A stretch of 64,000 nt of DNA from DATLLN01 sp963797175 (GTDB lineage: Bacteria; Actinomycetota; Thermoleophilia; Gaiellales; JAICJC01), in assembly GCA_963797175.1 (NCBI GenBank), contig CAWCOL010000009.1, forward strand, positions 310,001 through 374,000, written 5' to 3'. Positions 54,410-64,000 of this stretch are shown here, piece after piece (position 1 is the stretch's first letter; each line of letters begins with the position of its first letter). The position numbers were made by a program, and so were the translations under genes. The notes beneath the pieces are model-generated. The model saw only the letters and a list, made by a program, of their open reading frames with translations, was not told the DNA's origin and ran no database searches.

Positions 54410-55354
54410 TCAGCCTGCCAGGGCGGCGGGCGTCGTGTCGTGCAGCTCCGCGCAGACCGACGCCGCGAGCTCGACGAACCGGTCGGCGGCGGGCAGCCTG
54501 ACCCGGTCGCGGTGCCAGGCGATGCCGATGATCCGGGGCGGCAGCTTGCCGTCCAGCGGCACCGTCGCGGTGCGCGTGTCGGCGAGGTCAACGGCCAGCA
54601 GCGGCATCAGCGCGGCGCCCACTCCGGCGGCGACCATCGCCTGCATCGTGCCGTTGTCGTCCGAGCGGAAGACGACGTTGGCCCGGTGTCCGCGCAGGCC
54701 GAAGTGGTTCTCGATGTGCTGGATGCTGGCGCACGTCCGGTAGCCGATCAGCGGCAGCGCCGCGATCTCGCGGAGCGCCGGCGGGTGCGTTGTGCGGGCC
54801 AGCGGTGAGCCGGCGGCGACGACCAGCACCCACGGGTCCTGGAGCAGCTCGACCATCTCGAACGGGCCCTCCGGCAGCGGCGGCTGGACGAACGTGAGGT
54901 CGATCTCCCCGGCCTCGACCCCGTCCAGCAGGCGGTCGTCCTCCGCCTCCGTCACCTGGATGGACACCGCCGGGTGCTCCTGGGCGAAGCGGCTGATCAC
55001 CTCGGGCAGCACGCGCGAGCCGACGCTCTGGTACGTGCCGACGCGCAGGGTGCCGGCGTCGCCGGCGGCGAGCGCGGCGAGGTCGGCCTGTGCGGCCCGC
55101 AGCCTGGCGAGGATGCCCTCGGCGTGGCGCAGCAGCACGGTCCCGGCCTCGGTGATCGAGATCGGCCGGGGCCCGCCCGGCCGCTCGACCAGACGGGAGC
55201 CGACGGCCCGCTCGAGAGCGGCGACCTGCTGGCTCACGGCCGACTGGGTGTAGCCCAGCTGCTCGGCCGCGCGGCCGAAGCTGCCGGTGTCGGCAACGGC
55301 CCGAAGGGCTGCCAGATGGCGGATCTCGACGCCAAGCCAACGATCAGGTTCCAT
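54410..55354 (-). CDS. LysR-family transcriptional regulator
   Basis: 314 residues. The N-terminal winged helix (GSFGRAAEQLGYTQSAVSQQVAALERAVGSRL) and the effector-binding domain with LRVGTYQSVGSRVLPEVISRF are typical. A 7-base inverted repeat lies immediately upstream of its ATG and overlaps the promoter of the divergent 41-residue membrane protein gene, so self-regulation and control of that gene are likely. The inducer is unknown. Confidence 0.92.
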   Translation of the reverse strand: MEPDRWLGVEIRHLAALRAVADTGSFGRAAEQLGYTQSAVSQQVAALERAVGSRLVERPGGPRPISITEAGTVLLRHAEGILARLRAAQADLAALAAGDAGTLRVGTYQSVGSRVLPEVISRFAQEHPAVSIQVTEAEDDRLLDGVEAGEIDLTFVQPPLPEGPFEMVELLQDPWVLVVAAGSPLARTTHPPALREIAALPLIGYRTCASIQHIENHFGLRGHRANVVFRSDDNGTMQAMVAAGVGAALMPLLAVDLADTRTATVPLDGKLPPRIIGIAWHRDRVRLPAADRFVELAASVCAELHDTTPAALAG

Positions 55355-55379
55355 AATCAAGTTGAAGCGTAGCTTGATT
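55355..55379. promoter_or_regulatory. LysR operator (AATCAAG-N11-CTTGATT)
   Basis: A perfect 7-base inverted repeat with an 11-base spacer, the T-N11-A style expected of LysR-type regulators. It starts one base from the LysR start codon and its right half abuts the -35 box of the divergent gene. Confidence 0.75.
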
Positions 55380-55407
55380 TGAACTAATGAACAAGGCTGC
55401 CGATACT
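55379..55407 (+). promoter_or_regulatory. Promoter of the 41-residue membrane protein gene
   Basis: TTGAAC (55379-55384), a 17-base spacer and GATACT (55402-55407) form a near-ideal promoter. The ATG follows 7 bases after the -10 box, so the mRNA has almost no leader. The LysR operator's right arm touches the -35 box, so regulator occupancy should influence it. Confidence 0.7.
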
Positions 55408-55414
55408 TCGAGGT

Positions 55415-55540
55415 ATGGAACTCCTCATCATCATCTTGCTGGTGCTGGCCGGGCCGCTCGCGCTCGTGGCCGGTGCCGACTCCCGGGTGACCGACACGCG
55501 CGACACGCGTGGCTGGTTCCCCTCCTCGCGCCGCCGCTGA
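55415..55540 (+). CDS. 41-residue single-pass membrane protein
   Basis: ATG at 55415 to TGA at 55540 encodes MELLIIILLVLAGPLALVAG, one membrane helix, then a short charged tail (SRVTDTRDTRGWFPSSRRR). It has its own near-consensus promoter and is divergent from LysR, whose operator sits at that promoter. Tiny membrane proteins with this helix plus charged tail occur in actinobacteria, but function is unknown to me. The short length leaves little statistical support, yet the promoter-operator context is strong. Confidence 0.6.
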   Translation: MELLIIILLVLAGPLALVAGADSRVTDTRDTRGWFPSSRRR

Positions 55541-55614
55541 CACCGGACGCGCGCCGCCGCCCCGAACGGGCGTGTGGACGTGAGCGCTGCCGCCGCCGGA
55601 CGTAAGCTTTGGCG

Positions 55615-56301
55615 GTGGACCAGCCCGAACGGCGACAGTTCCTGCGCGTCGAGGCCGATCTCGGTGCCACCTGCTCGGCGATCGACGAGGAGGGGCGCCG
55701 GGAGGCGCCGTTCGCGGCGCGGACGATCGACATCTCCGCCGGCGGAGCGTTGCTCGCAGCGCCCGAGCTCGTGCGCCGTGGCGACCGGCTGTGGATCGAG
55801 CTGACCTTCGCCCGGCCCCGGTTCCTGGTCTTCTGCGAGGCGGAGGTCGTCCGTCACCGCGACGCGGGCGCGTTCGCGGTGCAGTTCCTGGAGCTGGACG
55901 AATACACGCAGCAACGCGTTGTCCGCTGGGTATACGCCGAGGACCGGCGCCTCTTCGACCGCCATGCACAGGCCCGGATCCCGATCACGATCCGGGTGGT
56001 CTGCCGCAGGCTGCTGGACGGCGTGCCCGTCGAGGAGTTCGCCGCGCCGTCGCTCGAGCTGTCCGGCGACGAGCTGACGATCGTCTCCGAGCGGGTGGTG
56101 CCACCGGAGACGACGCTCGAGGTCGAGCTCGACCTCGGGGAGCACGAACAGCCATTCTCCGCCCAGGCGACGGTGACGGCAGCACGACCGTCAGCCGACG
56201 CGCGCATCATCTACACGCTGCGGCTCGCCGAGCTCGGCGTTGCCGAGGAACGTCGCCTGGTGGAGCGCGCGGTTCGTATCGAGCGGGAACAACGCCAGTA
56301 G
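55615..56301 (+). CDS. Tandem PilZ-type protein (c-di-GMP receptor)
   Basis: 228 residues. The N-terminal PilZ domain has RRQFLR followed by DISAGGALLAA, matching the RxxxR and D/NxSxxG contacts for c-di-GMP. A second, degenerate domain (HAQARIPITIRVVCRR, then PSLELSGDELTIVSER) lacks the conserved Arg/Ser pattern. GTG at 55615 is 6 bases after TAAGCT (55603-55608), a leaderless start; TTG at 55609 is less likely. It precedes the CHAD gene by 12 bases. Confidence 0.82.
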   Translation: MDQPERRQFLRVEADLGATCSAIDEEGRREAPFAARTIDISAGGALLAAPELVRRGDRLWIELTFARPRFLVFCEAEVVRHRDAGAFAVQFLELDEYTQQRVVRWVYAEDRRLFDRHAQARIPITIRVVCRRLLDGVPVEEFAAPSLELSGDELTIVSERVVPPETTLEVELDLGEHEQPFSAQATVTAARPSADARIIYTLRLAELGVAEERRLVERAVRIEREQRQ

Positions 56302-56313
56302 AATGGGAACACG

Positions 56314-57747
56314 GTGACGCATTCCCTCGACGGCGACATCCGGCTCAGGGCCGAGGCGGGATTCCGGCTCCCGCGGCTGCGGGGAACGCCGATCGAGCCA
56401 CGGCGGCTGACGTCGACCTACCACGACACGGCCGACCACCGGCTGGCCGCCGCCGGGCTCACCCTGCGCTATCGCACCGAGGACGGCAACGGCGCCTGGC
56501 AGCTGGAGCTGCCCAGCAACGGCCACCGCCGCGAGCTACGGCTGCCGGGGAGCCCGGACGCCGTGCCGCCGCGCTTCCACGACCTCGTCGCAGCGGCGCT
56601 GCGAAGCCGGCCGATCGCCGAGGTGGCAACGCTCGACACCGTCCGCCGCGGCGTCCGCGTCGAGCGCGACGGGCGCCCGATCGCCGATGTCACCGTCGAC
56701 CAGGTCGTCGTCCGTGCAGGCGAAGCCGCCGTGCGCGCCTTCGACGAGCTCGAGGTGGAGCTGGTTGACGGCAGCGAGCGCGACCTGCGCAAGCTCACCG
56801 GCAAGCTGCATCGCGCCGGCGCCCGGCCCGGCGACCAGCGGCCGCGGCTGCTGCGCGCGCTCGGCCTCGACCACCCCGAACCCCCCAGGGTCGATCCCGG
56901 CGCGCGGCCGCGCGAGCAGCTGTCCGCGATGCTCCACATCCAGTATCTGGCGATCCTCGCCCACGACCCCGGCACCCGGCTCGGGAACGATCCGGAGGAG
57001 CTCCACCAGCACCGTGTGGCCGTCCGCCGGCTGCGCGCCCTGCTGCGGGCGGCGCGGCCGATGCTCGACCGCCGCTGGGTGGACGGCCTCAGCGGCGAGC
57101 TGCGCTGGCTGGGGGCGGTGCTGGGCGAGGTGCGAGACCTGGACGTGCTGCTCGAGCACCTGGAGACCGAGGCGGCCGCGCTCCCTGCGGACGACGCCCG
57201 CGCATTCGCCCGCATCCTCGGCGTGCTCGCCAACCGCCGCGAGGCGGCGCGGGCGCTGATGCTGGCCGAGCTGCGCGAGCCGCGGTACGCGCAGCTGCTC
57301 GACCGGCTCGAGCACGAGCTGGACGATCCGCCGCCGGCGGGCAAGGCGATCGCACCGCGCCGCATCGCCGCCGCGGAGTTCAAGCTGATGCGCAAGGCGC
57401 AGCGGCGGCTGGGCGAGCACCCGCCCGACGGCGAGCTGCACGAGCTGCGGATCCTGGTCAAGCGCGCCCGCTACGCGGCCGAGCTCGCCGCACCGGCGGG
57501 CGGCAAGCATGCGCGGCGGTTCGTGGATGCGACCAAGCGGGTGCAGGACGTGCTGGGCGACCACCAGGACGCCAGCGTCGCGGCCGAGCAGCTGCGGACG
57601 CTCGCGGCCGCGGTCGCCGACCCGCGGGCCGCGCTGGCGGCCGGCATCGTCGTCGAGCGCCAGCACGCCCGCAAGCTGCGCGCCCGCGGCGAGTTCCCCG
57701 CCACCTGGTCCGCCCTCGAGAAGCGCGGCCGCAAGGCCTGGGGATGA
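56314..57747 (+). CDS. CYTH-CHAD domain protein (polyphosphate-associated)
   Basis: 477 residues. The N-terminal CYTH-like domain (about 1-185) has the paired-charge strands typical of triphosphate tunnel enzymes (LTSTYHDTADHRLAAAGLTLRYR; ADVTVDQVVVR). The C-terminal CHAD domain (about 200-477) has HQHRVAVRRLRALLRAARPML and HELRILVKRARYAAEL, the His/Arg/Lys-rich helices that bind polyphosphate. The adjacent Ppx and Ppk1 genes support a role in polyphosphate granules. GTG at 56314 follows TAGAAT by 9 bases. Catalytic activity of the CYTH part is not shown. Confidence 0.85.
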   Translation: MTHSLDGDIRLRAEAGFRLPRLRGTPIEPRRLTSTYHDTADHRLAAAGLTLRYRTEDGNGAWQLELPSNGHRRELRLPGSPDAVPPRFHDLVAAALRSRPIAEVATLDTVRRGVRVERDGRPIADVTVDQVVVRAGEAAVRAFDELEVELVDGSERDLRKLTGKLHRAGARPGDQRPRLLRALGLDHPEPPRVDPGARPREQLSAMLHIQYLAILAHDPGTRLGNDPEELHQHRVAVRRLRALLRAARPMLDRRWVDGLSGELRWLGAVLGEVRDLDVLLEHLETEAAALPADDARAFARILGVLANRREAARALMLAELREPRYAQLLDRLEHELDDPPPAGKAIAPRRIAAAEFKLMRKAQRRLGEHPPDGELHELRILVKRARYAAELAAPAGGKHARRFVDATKRVQDVLGDHQDASVAAEQLRTLAAAVADPRAALAAGIVVERQHARKLRARGEFPATWSALEKRGRKAWG

Positions 57748-57801
57748 CGACGGGGGTCAGACTCCAATCATCGTCGTGGCGCGGTGCGGCGTGGCGCCGG
57801 G

Positions 57802-57823
57802 CGCGGATCGGGACAGATCCGCG
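57802..57823. terminator. Inverted repeat between convergent CHAD and Ppx genes
   Basis: An 8-base-pair stem (CGCGGATC/GATCCGCG) with a 6-base loop in the roughly 230-base convergent gap. It lacks a T-tract, so it is at best a weak bidirectional terminator. A second, perfect 14-base palindrome (CCGTCAGCTGACGG) lies at 57897-57910. Confidence 0.35.
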
Positions 57824-57979
57824 GCACGTCCCGACAGACGTGTGACGGGGCGCCGGCGTACGGTGAATCCCGATGGATCGAGCGCAGTGGCACGTCCCGT
57901 CAGCTGACGGCTGTGCAGGCAATCCCGAACCGGCTCTGACCCACATGTCGGCTTGCCGGAGGGATCTGCGCGCCCGGGG

Positions 57980-58864
57980 CTAGGCGGCAAGCCGCTCGGC
58001 GAGCGCCTCGGCGGCGATCCCCTCGCGCAGCCCGGCCCGGCCCACCTCGAACGGCGTGCCCACCCGGCGGGCGGCCTCGGCCAGGATCACCGCGCCGGCC
58101 AGCAGCGTGGTCGCCCGGCGCTCACCGATCCCGCGGGCCGCCGCCATCTTCACGGCCGAGCGCCGCGCCAGCACGTCGCCCAGCTCGTCCAGCGCGCGCG
58201 GCCGCAGGGGGCCGTCGAGCATGCGGCGCAGCGCGCGGGCGCTGCCGCCGACCGCGATGGCCAGCTCGACCGGCGGCGGATCGACGGCCGCGAACTGCTC
58301 GGCCACGTCGAGCCGCGCGGCTCGCAGCCGGCGCCGGCCCGGCGCCGACCGGTCGAGGTGGCGCTGGGCCAGCCGCAGCGAGCCGATGTCGAGCGACGCG
58401 AGCCACTCCGGCGGCCCGTCCGCGGGCCCGACGGCGATCTCGGTCGAGCCGCCGCCGACGTCGCAGACGGCGATCGGGAACGAACCGGCCGCGAGCGTCG
58501 CCGCGGCACCCAGGTAGGCATAGCGTCCCTCCTCGTGCGCGGTCAGCACGCGCGGCACGACGCCGGTGCAGCGCTGGAGCTCGACCAGCAGGTCGTCGGC
58601 GTTCACGCTCTGGCGGCCCGGCGCGGTCACGATCACACGCAGGTCGCCGCAGCGCAGCGCCCGGGCCTGCGCGGCGAACGCCTTCGCGCACGCGCCCGCC
58701 TCGGCCAGCTTGGGCGACGGGATCCAGCCGTGCTCCTCGATCGCGGCGCCCAGTCCGACCTGCGCCCGGTCCTGATGCACCGGCTCCAGCGCCCCGGCGT
58801 CCGACCGCTCGGAGACGAGCAGGCGCATCGTGTTCGACCCGACGTCGACGATCCCGATCCGCAT
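57980..58864 (-). CDS. Ppx/GppA-family phosphatase
   Basis: 294 residues. The actin-like ATPase fold starts MRIGIVDVGSNTMRLLV (P-loop 1), followed by AVCDVGGGSTEIAVG (phosphate 2). Length is that of short Ppx/GppA proteins, lacking the extra C-terminal HD-like domain of E. coli Ppx. It should hydrolyse polyphosphate or pppGpp. ATG at 58864 has GGAGG very close upstream. It lies 80 bases after the Ppk1 gene on the same strand. Confidence 0.87.
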   Translation of the reverse strand: MRIGIVDVGSNTMRLLVSERSDAGALEPVHQDRAQVGLGAAIEEHGWIPSPKLAEAGACAKAFAAQARALRCGDLRVIVTAPGRQSVNADDLLVELQRCTGVVPRVLTAHEEGRYAYLGAAATLAAGSFPIAVCDVGGGSTEIAVGPADGPPEWLASLDIGSLRLAQRHLDRSAPGRRRLRAARLDVAEQFAAVDPPPVELAIAVGGSARALRRMLDGPLRPRALDELGDVLARRSAVKMAAARGIGERRATTLLAGAVILAEAARRVGTPFEVGRAGLREGIAAEALAERLAA

Positions 58865-58944
58865 CACCTCCGTAGTGTGGCGACGACACCGGCCGTCATC
58901 GCCCGCCCACGGTGACCGTTCGGTGAAGAAGTGGTTGGGATCCG

Positions 58945-61056
<2,112 letters not shown>

Positions 61057-61126
61057 CCTGCAGACAATGGTACCGCCGTGACGCGCCTCCGGGCGGCGCT
61101 GGGCCACCGGACGGCGCGGCCGGGGC

Positions 61127-61444
61127 TCACTCCCAGGTGAACTCCTGGCTGGCGGTCGTCTCCATCCACCCCTGCTGGCGCTCCACCGGCGCGGGCTCCT
61201 CCTCGATCACGGGGATCTCGAGGGTGTCCTCCGGGATCTCGAGGGCGACGGCGGGGTGCTCCCCCGTCTCCTGCTCCTCACGCCGCGCGTCGTCCTCGGT
61301 CTTGAACAGCGGGTGGTTGTCGAACGGGTCGTTGACGGCGAACTCGTCCAGGGGCTGGTCGGGATCCAGCCTGGCGTTGCGCCGCTTCAGCTCGAGGTGA
61401 TCCTCGATCACCGAGGAGAAAAGCGAGCTACCGGTGTTCGTCAT
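61127..61444 (-). CDS. Small acidic hypothetical protein
   Basis: 105 residues, strongly acidic and without cysteines or membrane helices. Motifs such as DPFDNHPLFKTEDDARR and a Pro/Glu-rich C-terminus suggest an intrinsically disordered protein. ATG at 61444 has GGAGGG 5 bases upstream. I do not recognise the family. It lies between Ppk1 and a GGDEF protein. Confidence 0.65.
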   Translation of the reverse strand: MTNTGSSLFSSVIEDHLELKRRNARLDPDQPLDEFAVNDPFDNHPLFKTEDDARREEQETGEHPAVALEIPEDTLEIPVIEEEPAPVERQQGWMETTASQEFTWE

Positions 61445-61508
61445 GTACGCGCCCTCCGGTCGGTTTCCTGGGAGCACAAGAGGCGCGAAGAGCATAGCAA
61501 GGTCAGGG

Positions 61509-63395
61509 TCACAGGTTCTCCGACACGGCCGAGCTCACTCGGTTCTTTCCGCCACGCTTGCTCTGGTAGAGCGCCGTGTCGGCCGCCGCGATCAGGTCGA
61601 GCTGCGACATCTCGTCCGACGGGCCGGCCGCGACCCCGAAGCTGGCGGTGACGTGCTCGATCCGAGCCCCGGCGTACTCGATCGTGCGCTCGGCCAGCGC
61701 CACCCGCAGACGCTCGGCCAGGTTGACCGCGCCCTCCATGCCGGTCTGGGGCAGCAGCACGGCGAACTCCTCGCCGCCGTAGCGCGCCGCCAGATCGATC
61801 TCGCGGATCATCGCCTGGACGGTCGCCGCCACGCTGCGCAGCACCGCGTCGCCGGCCAGGTGGCCCAGGTCGGGCGAGTCGTTGACCCGCTTGAAGTCGT
61901 CGATGTCGAGCATGATCAGCGAGAGCGGCTGGTCGAAGCGCTGTGCCCGCTCGAACTCGCGGCCCAGCACCTCGAAGAACTGCCTGCGATTGGCGATGCC
62001 GGTCAGCTCGTCGGTGACGGCCTGCTGCTCGACGCGGCGGTGCAGGCGCGCGTTCTCGATCGCGATGCCCGCCTGGACGGCCAGGCCGGAAAGCGTCTCG
62101 ACGTCACCGTCGCCGAACACCCCCTCCTCCGGGTCGACCACGGTGACCAGCCCCAGCAGCTGCTTCTCGCGCAGGATGGGGACGGCCAGCATCGGCCGCG
62201 GGCGACGGGCGATCCGCGGCTCCAGCGTGGCGGCCGTCTCGCCCTCCATGCCGAGGCCGACGGGCACCACCATCGGCAGGTCGGTGCGCGAGCCGCGGGC
62301 GGTGCCAATCCGGGCCTGCTCGGTCGCCTCGCCCCGCTCTGCGTCGTACAGCAGCAGCCGGCCGCCGCGGGCCCGCGTGGCCTGCACGGCCGTGTCCAGC
62401 ACCGCGCCGATCAGCGCCCGCAGGTCGTGGGTCGCCGCCAGCGTCTCCCCGTAGCGGGCCAGCGTCTCCTTGAGCCGCGCCCGCTCGCCGGCCAGCTCGG
62501 CCATGCGGGTGGACAGCTCGCTCGACATCGTGTCCAGCGCCGCCCCCAGCTCCACCATCTCGTCCCCGTCCTCCGGCACCTCCTCGCCGCTCTGGCGGAG
62601 GATGTTCTTGGCGCGGCCGGCGAGATCGCTGAGCGCCTTGGAGATGCGGTCGGCGGTGAGCAGGCATGCCCCCACCAGCAGCAGCCCGAGCAGCGAGAGG
62701 GCGATCAGCAGGCGCAGCCGCGCGCTCTCGATGCTGTCGTTCAGCGCCGACTGCGGGTAGGTCGCGGCCAGCTGGGTGGGCTGGTTGTCAGGCCCGGGCA
62801 CCCGCGCACCCTGCGCGCGCACCTGCGAGCCTCCCACCACCGCGTCGCTGGAGCTGCCCGAGACGAGCCCCGTGACCTTGCCGGTGCGGCCGTTGGTCGC
62901 GGCGATGATCGACCCGCCCACCTCGAGCACGAGGTCGACGCCGTCCGACCGGGGGCTGGCCGACGCGACGTCCACCAGCAGCTTCTCGTTCAGCGGGACG
63001 TAGACGCTGACCGTGCCCTGCGGGACCGGGGTGCCGACGTCCACCGAGGTCTTCCAGAACGGCGGTTCGGGTGGGATGCCCAGCCGCACCGCCCCGCTGG
63101 TGATGACGACGTCGCGCCCGTCCGCGATCGTCGGCAGGTCGAGCTGCCCGACGGTACCGTTGGCGATGGCGGTCTGCACCGCGGGCTCGCCGGCGATCGT
63201 GACGGCCGCCTGGTGGGCGGCATCCAGCCGCGCCTGGTAGGCGACCGACGCACCCGACACGGTCGAGCCGACGCGGCCGTCCACCGTCGACGTCTGGTTC
63301 CGCGCCACCAGCTCCTGCACCAGCAGCCCCGTGGCGACCAGCGGCAGCACGACCAGCGCGATCAGGACGAACGACAGCTTGTGACGAAATCGCAC
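61509..63395 (-). CDS. Membrane HAMP-GAF-GGDEF diguanylate cyclase
   Basis: 628 residues: membrane helix 1 (about 7-30), extracytoplasmic sensor to about 228, helix 2, a HAMP-like segment, GAF (about 315-455), GGDEF (about 460-620). The catalytic site is YGGEEF, with RxxD (REID) five residues before it, and the substrate region is LTGIANRRQFFEVL. It should synthesise c-di-GMP in response to an external ligand and a GAF signal. GTG at 63395 has GGGGGG at suitable spacing. No phosphodiesterase domain. Confidence 0.9.
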   Translation of the reverse strand: MRFRHKLSFVLIALVVLPLVATGLLVQELVARNQTSTVDGRVGSTVSGASVAYQARLDAAHQAAVTIAGEPAVQTAIANGTVGQLDLPTIADGRDVVITSGAVRLGIPPEPPFWKTSVDVGTPVPQGTVSVYVPLNEKLLVDVASASPRSDGVDLVLEVGGSIIAATNGRTGKVTGLVSGSSSDAVVGGSQVRAQGARVPGPDNQPTQLAATYPQSALNDSIESARLRLLIALSLLGLLLVGACLLTADRISKALSDLAGRAKNILRQSGEEVPEDGDEMVELGAALDTMSSELSTRMAELAGERARLKETLARYGETLAATHDLRALIGAVLDTAVQATRARGGRLLLYDAERGEATEQARIGTARGSRTDLPMVVPVGLGMEGETAATLEPRIARRPRPMLAVPILREKQLLGLVTVVDPEEGVFGDGDVETLSGLAVQAGIAIENARLHRRVEQQAVTDELTGIANRRQFFEVLGREFERAQRFDQPLSLIMLDIDDFKRVNDSPDLGHLAGDAVLRSVAATVQAMIREIDLAARYGGEEFAVLLPQTGMEGAVNLAERLRVALAERTIEYAGARIEHVTASFGVAAGPSDEMSQLDLIAAADTALYQSKRGGKNRVSSAVSENL

Positions 63396-63480
63396 GGTTG
63401 GGACCCCCCACCGACGCGCGAGCCCGTCCCCCGACCGGACCGCTGATCTTCTACCTACGAACGATCAGTGATGCAGAACC

Positions 63481-64000
63481 TCAGTATGCCGCCAGGTCTC
63501 GGACGGCGGCAACGATGTCATCCTCCAGAGGGAGGTACTCCCGCTCGAGCGGCGGCGCGAACGGGATCGGCGTGTCCAGCGCGGCGACCCGCCGCACCGG
63601 GGCGTCCAGGTACTCGAACGCCTCCTCGGCCACGATCGCCGCGACCTCGCCGCCGAAGCCGCCGGTGAGGTTGTCCTCGTGGGCGATCAGCACCTTGCCG
63701 GTGCGGCGAACCGAGGACAGCACGGTCTCGCGGTCGAACGGGATCAGCGTGCGCAGGTCGATCACCTCGACCGACACGCCCTCCTCGGCCAGCCGGTCGG
63801 CGGCCGCCAGCGCGAGCTGGACGGTCGCGGCGTACGTGACCACCGTGATGTCGTCGCCCGGGCGGGCGATGCGCGCCTGGCCCAGCGGCACCAGCTCGCC
63901 CTCGGTCACGCCGACGGCGACGTCCTGCTTGACCCGCCGGTAAAGGAACTTGTGCTCGCAGAACACGACCGGGTTGGGGTCACGGATCGCGGAGCGCATC
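63481..64000 (-). CDS. 2-oxoacid dehydrogenase E1 component beta subunit (3' part)
   Basis: The last 173 codons of an E1-beta gene running beyond the window (5' part missing). Visible are the transketolase-fold C-terminal domain with ARIARPGDDITVVTYAATVQLALAAAD, VEVIDLRTLIPFD and IAHEDNLTGGFGGEVAAIV. It decarboxylates pyruvate or branched-chain 2-oxo acids together with E1-alpha and feeds the E2 lipoyl subunit. Branched-chain versus pyruvate specificity cannot be decided from this part. The stop at 63481 leaves an 85-base gap before the GGDEF gene. Confidence 0.9.
   Translation of the reverse strand, partial: MRSAIRDPNPVVFCEHKFLYRRVKQDVAVGVTEGELVPLGQARIARPGDDITVVTYAATVQLALAAADRLAEEGVSVEVIDLRTLIPFDRETVLSSVRRTGKVLIAHEDNLTGGFGGEVAAIVAEEAFEYLDAPVRRVAALDTPIPFAPPLEREYLPLEDDIVAAVRDLAAY

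Noticed and set aside
57802..57910. Recombination site or repeat element between CHAD and Ppx genes
   Set aside because: The two palindromes are short, unrelated to each other, and not repeated elsewhere in the window that I could see.

Overview
This is a GC-rich chromosomal window with actinobacterial-style genes and no rRNA, plasmid, phage or insertion-sequence genes. An AraC/TetR/LysR/ECF regulator mix, several apparently leaderless genes with a TANNNT box 6-8 bases before the start codon, Tat lipoproteins, and a polyphosphate/CHAD cluster suggest an Actinomycetota member. The class Thermoleophilia (Solirubrobacterales/Gaiellales type) is my best guess; that taxon is inference from gene style, not a search result. 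Genes are packed tightly, and most operon members overlap by 1, 4 or a few bases.

Layout. 1-4240: a polyamine ABC operon, potA-potD-potB-potC. 4242-8547: a lipoprotein, a leucine/valine-type dehydrogenase, a zinc-ribbon coiled-coil protein and a multi-TM protein, the last two frameshifted. 8629-16158: tRNA-Ala(TGC), a TetR regulator with two operator copies, small proteins, a methyltransferase, AraC divergent from a LysE exporter, a paralogue pair and a secreted beta-propeller. 16155-22771: a dipeptide/oligopeptide (opp) ABC operon ending in a cyclase-family hydrolase. 23800-28572: a four-gene coupled operon of two secreted M1-like metallopeptidases, a Rieske oxygenase and a Gfo/Idh dehydrogenase. 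28630-36217: a four-gene overlapping operon of a PilZ-bearing BcsA-like glycosyltransferase, an alpha-oxoamine-synthase-family PLP enzyme, a large membrane GGDEF-EAL protein and an MFS exporter. 36302-38708: a small membrane protein and a PLP decarboxylase fused to a cyclic-nucleotide-binding domain. 38724-42379: a three-subunit molybdenum hydroxylase. 43110-48341: a second PLP decarboxylase, an ECF42-type sigma factor with its DGPF protein, a 2-hydroxyacid dehydrogenase and a flavin reductase. 48329-54369: an ABC-F ATPase, a secreted protein, a peptidoglycan amidase and a polar amino-acid ABC operon. 54410-61056: a LysR regulator with a clear operator/promoter driving a 41-residue membrane protein, then PilZ, CYTH-CHAD, Ppx/GppA and Ppk1 (polyphosphate and c-di-GMP). 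61127-64000: a small acidic protein, a HAMP-GAF-GGDEF protein and the 3' part of an E1-beta 2-oxoacid dehydrogenase gene.

Two themes recur. First, c-di-GMP signalling is concentrated here: a GGDEF-EAL protein, a GGDEF protein, a PilZ glycosyltransferase and a stand-alone PilZ protein. Second, seven otherwise well-conserved genes are broken by nine single-base frameshifts, every one of them an extra base. That bias points to systematic sequence errors rather than gene decay, so those genes may be intact in the living organism.
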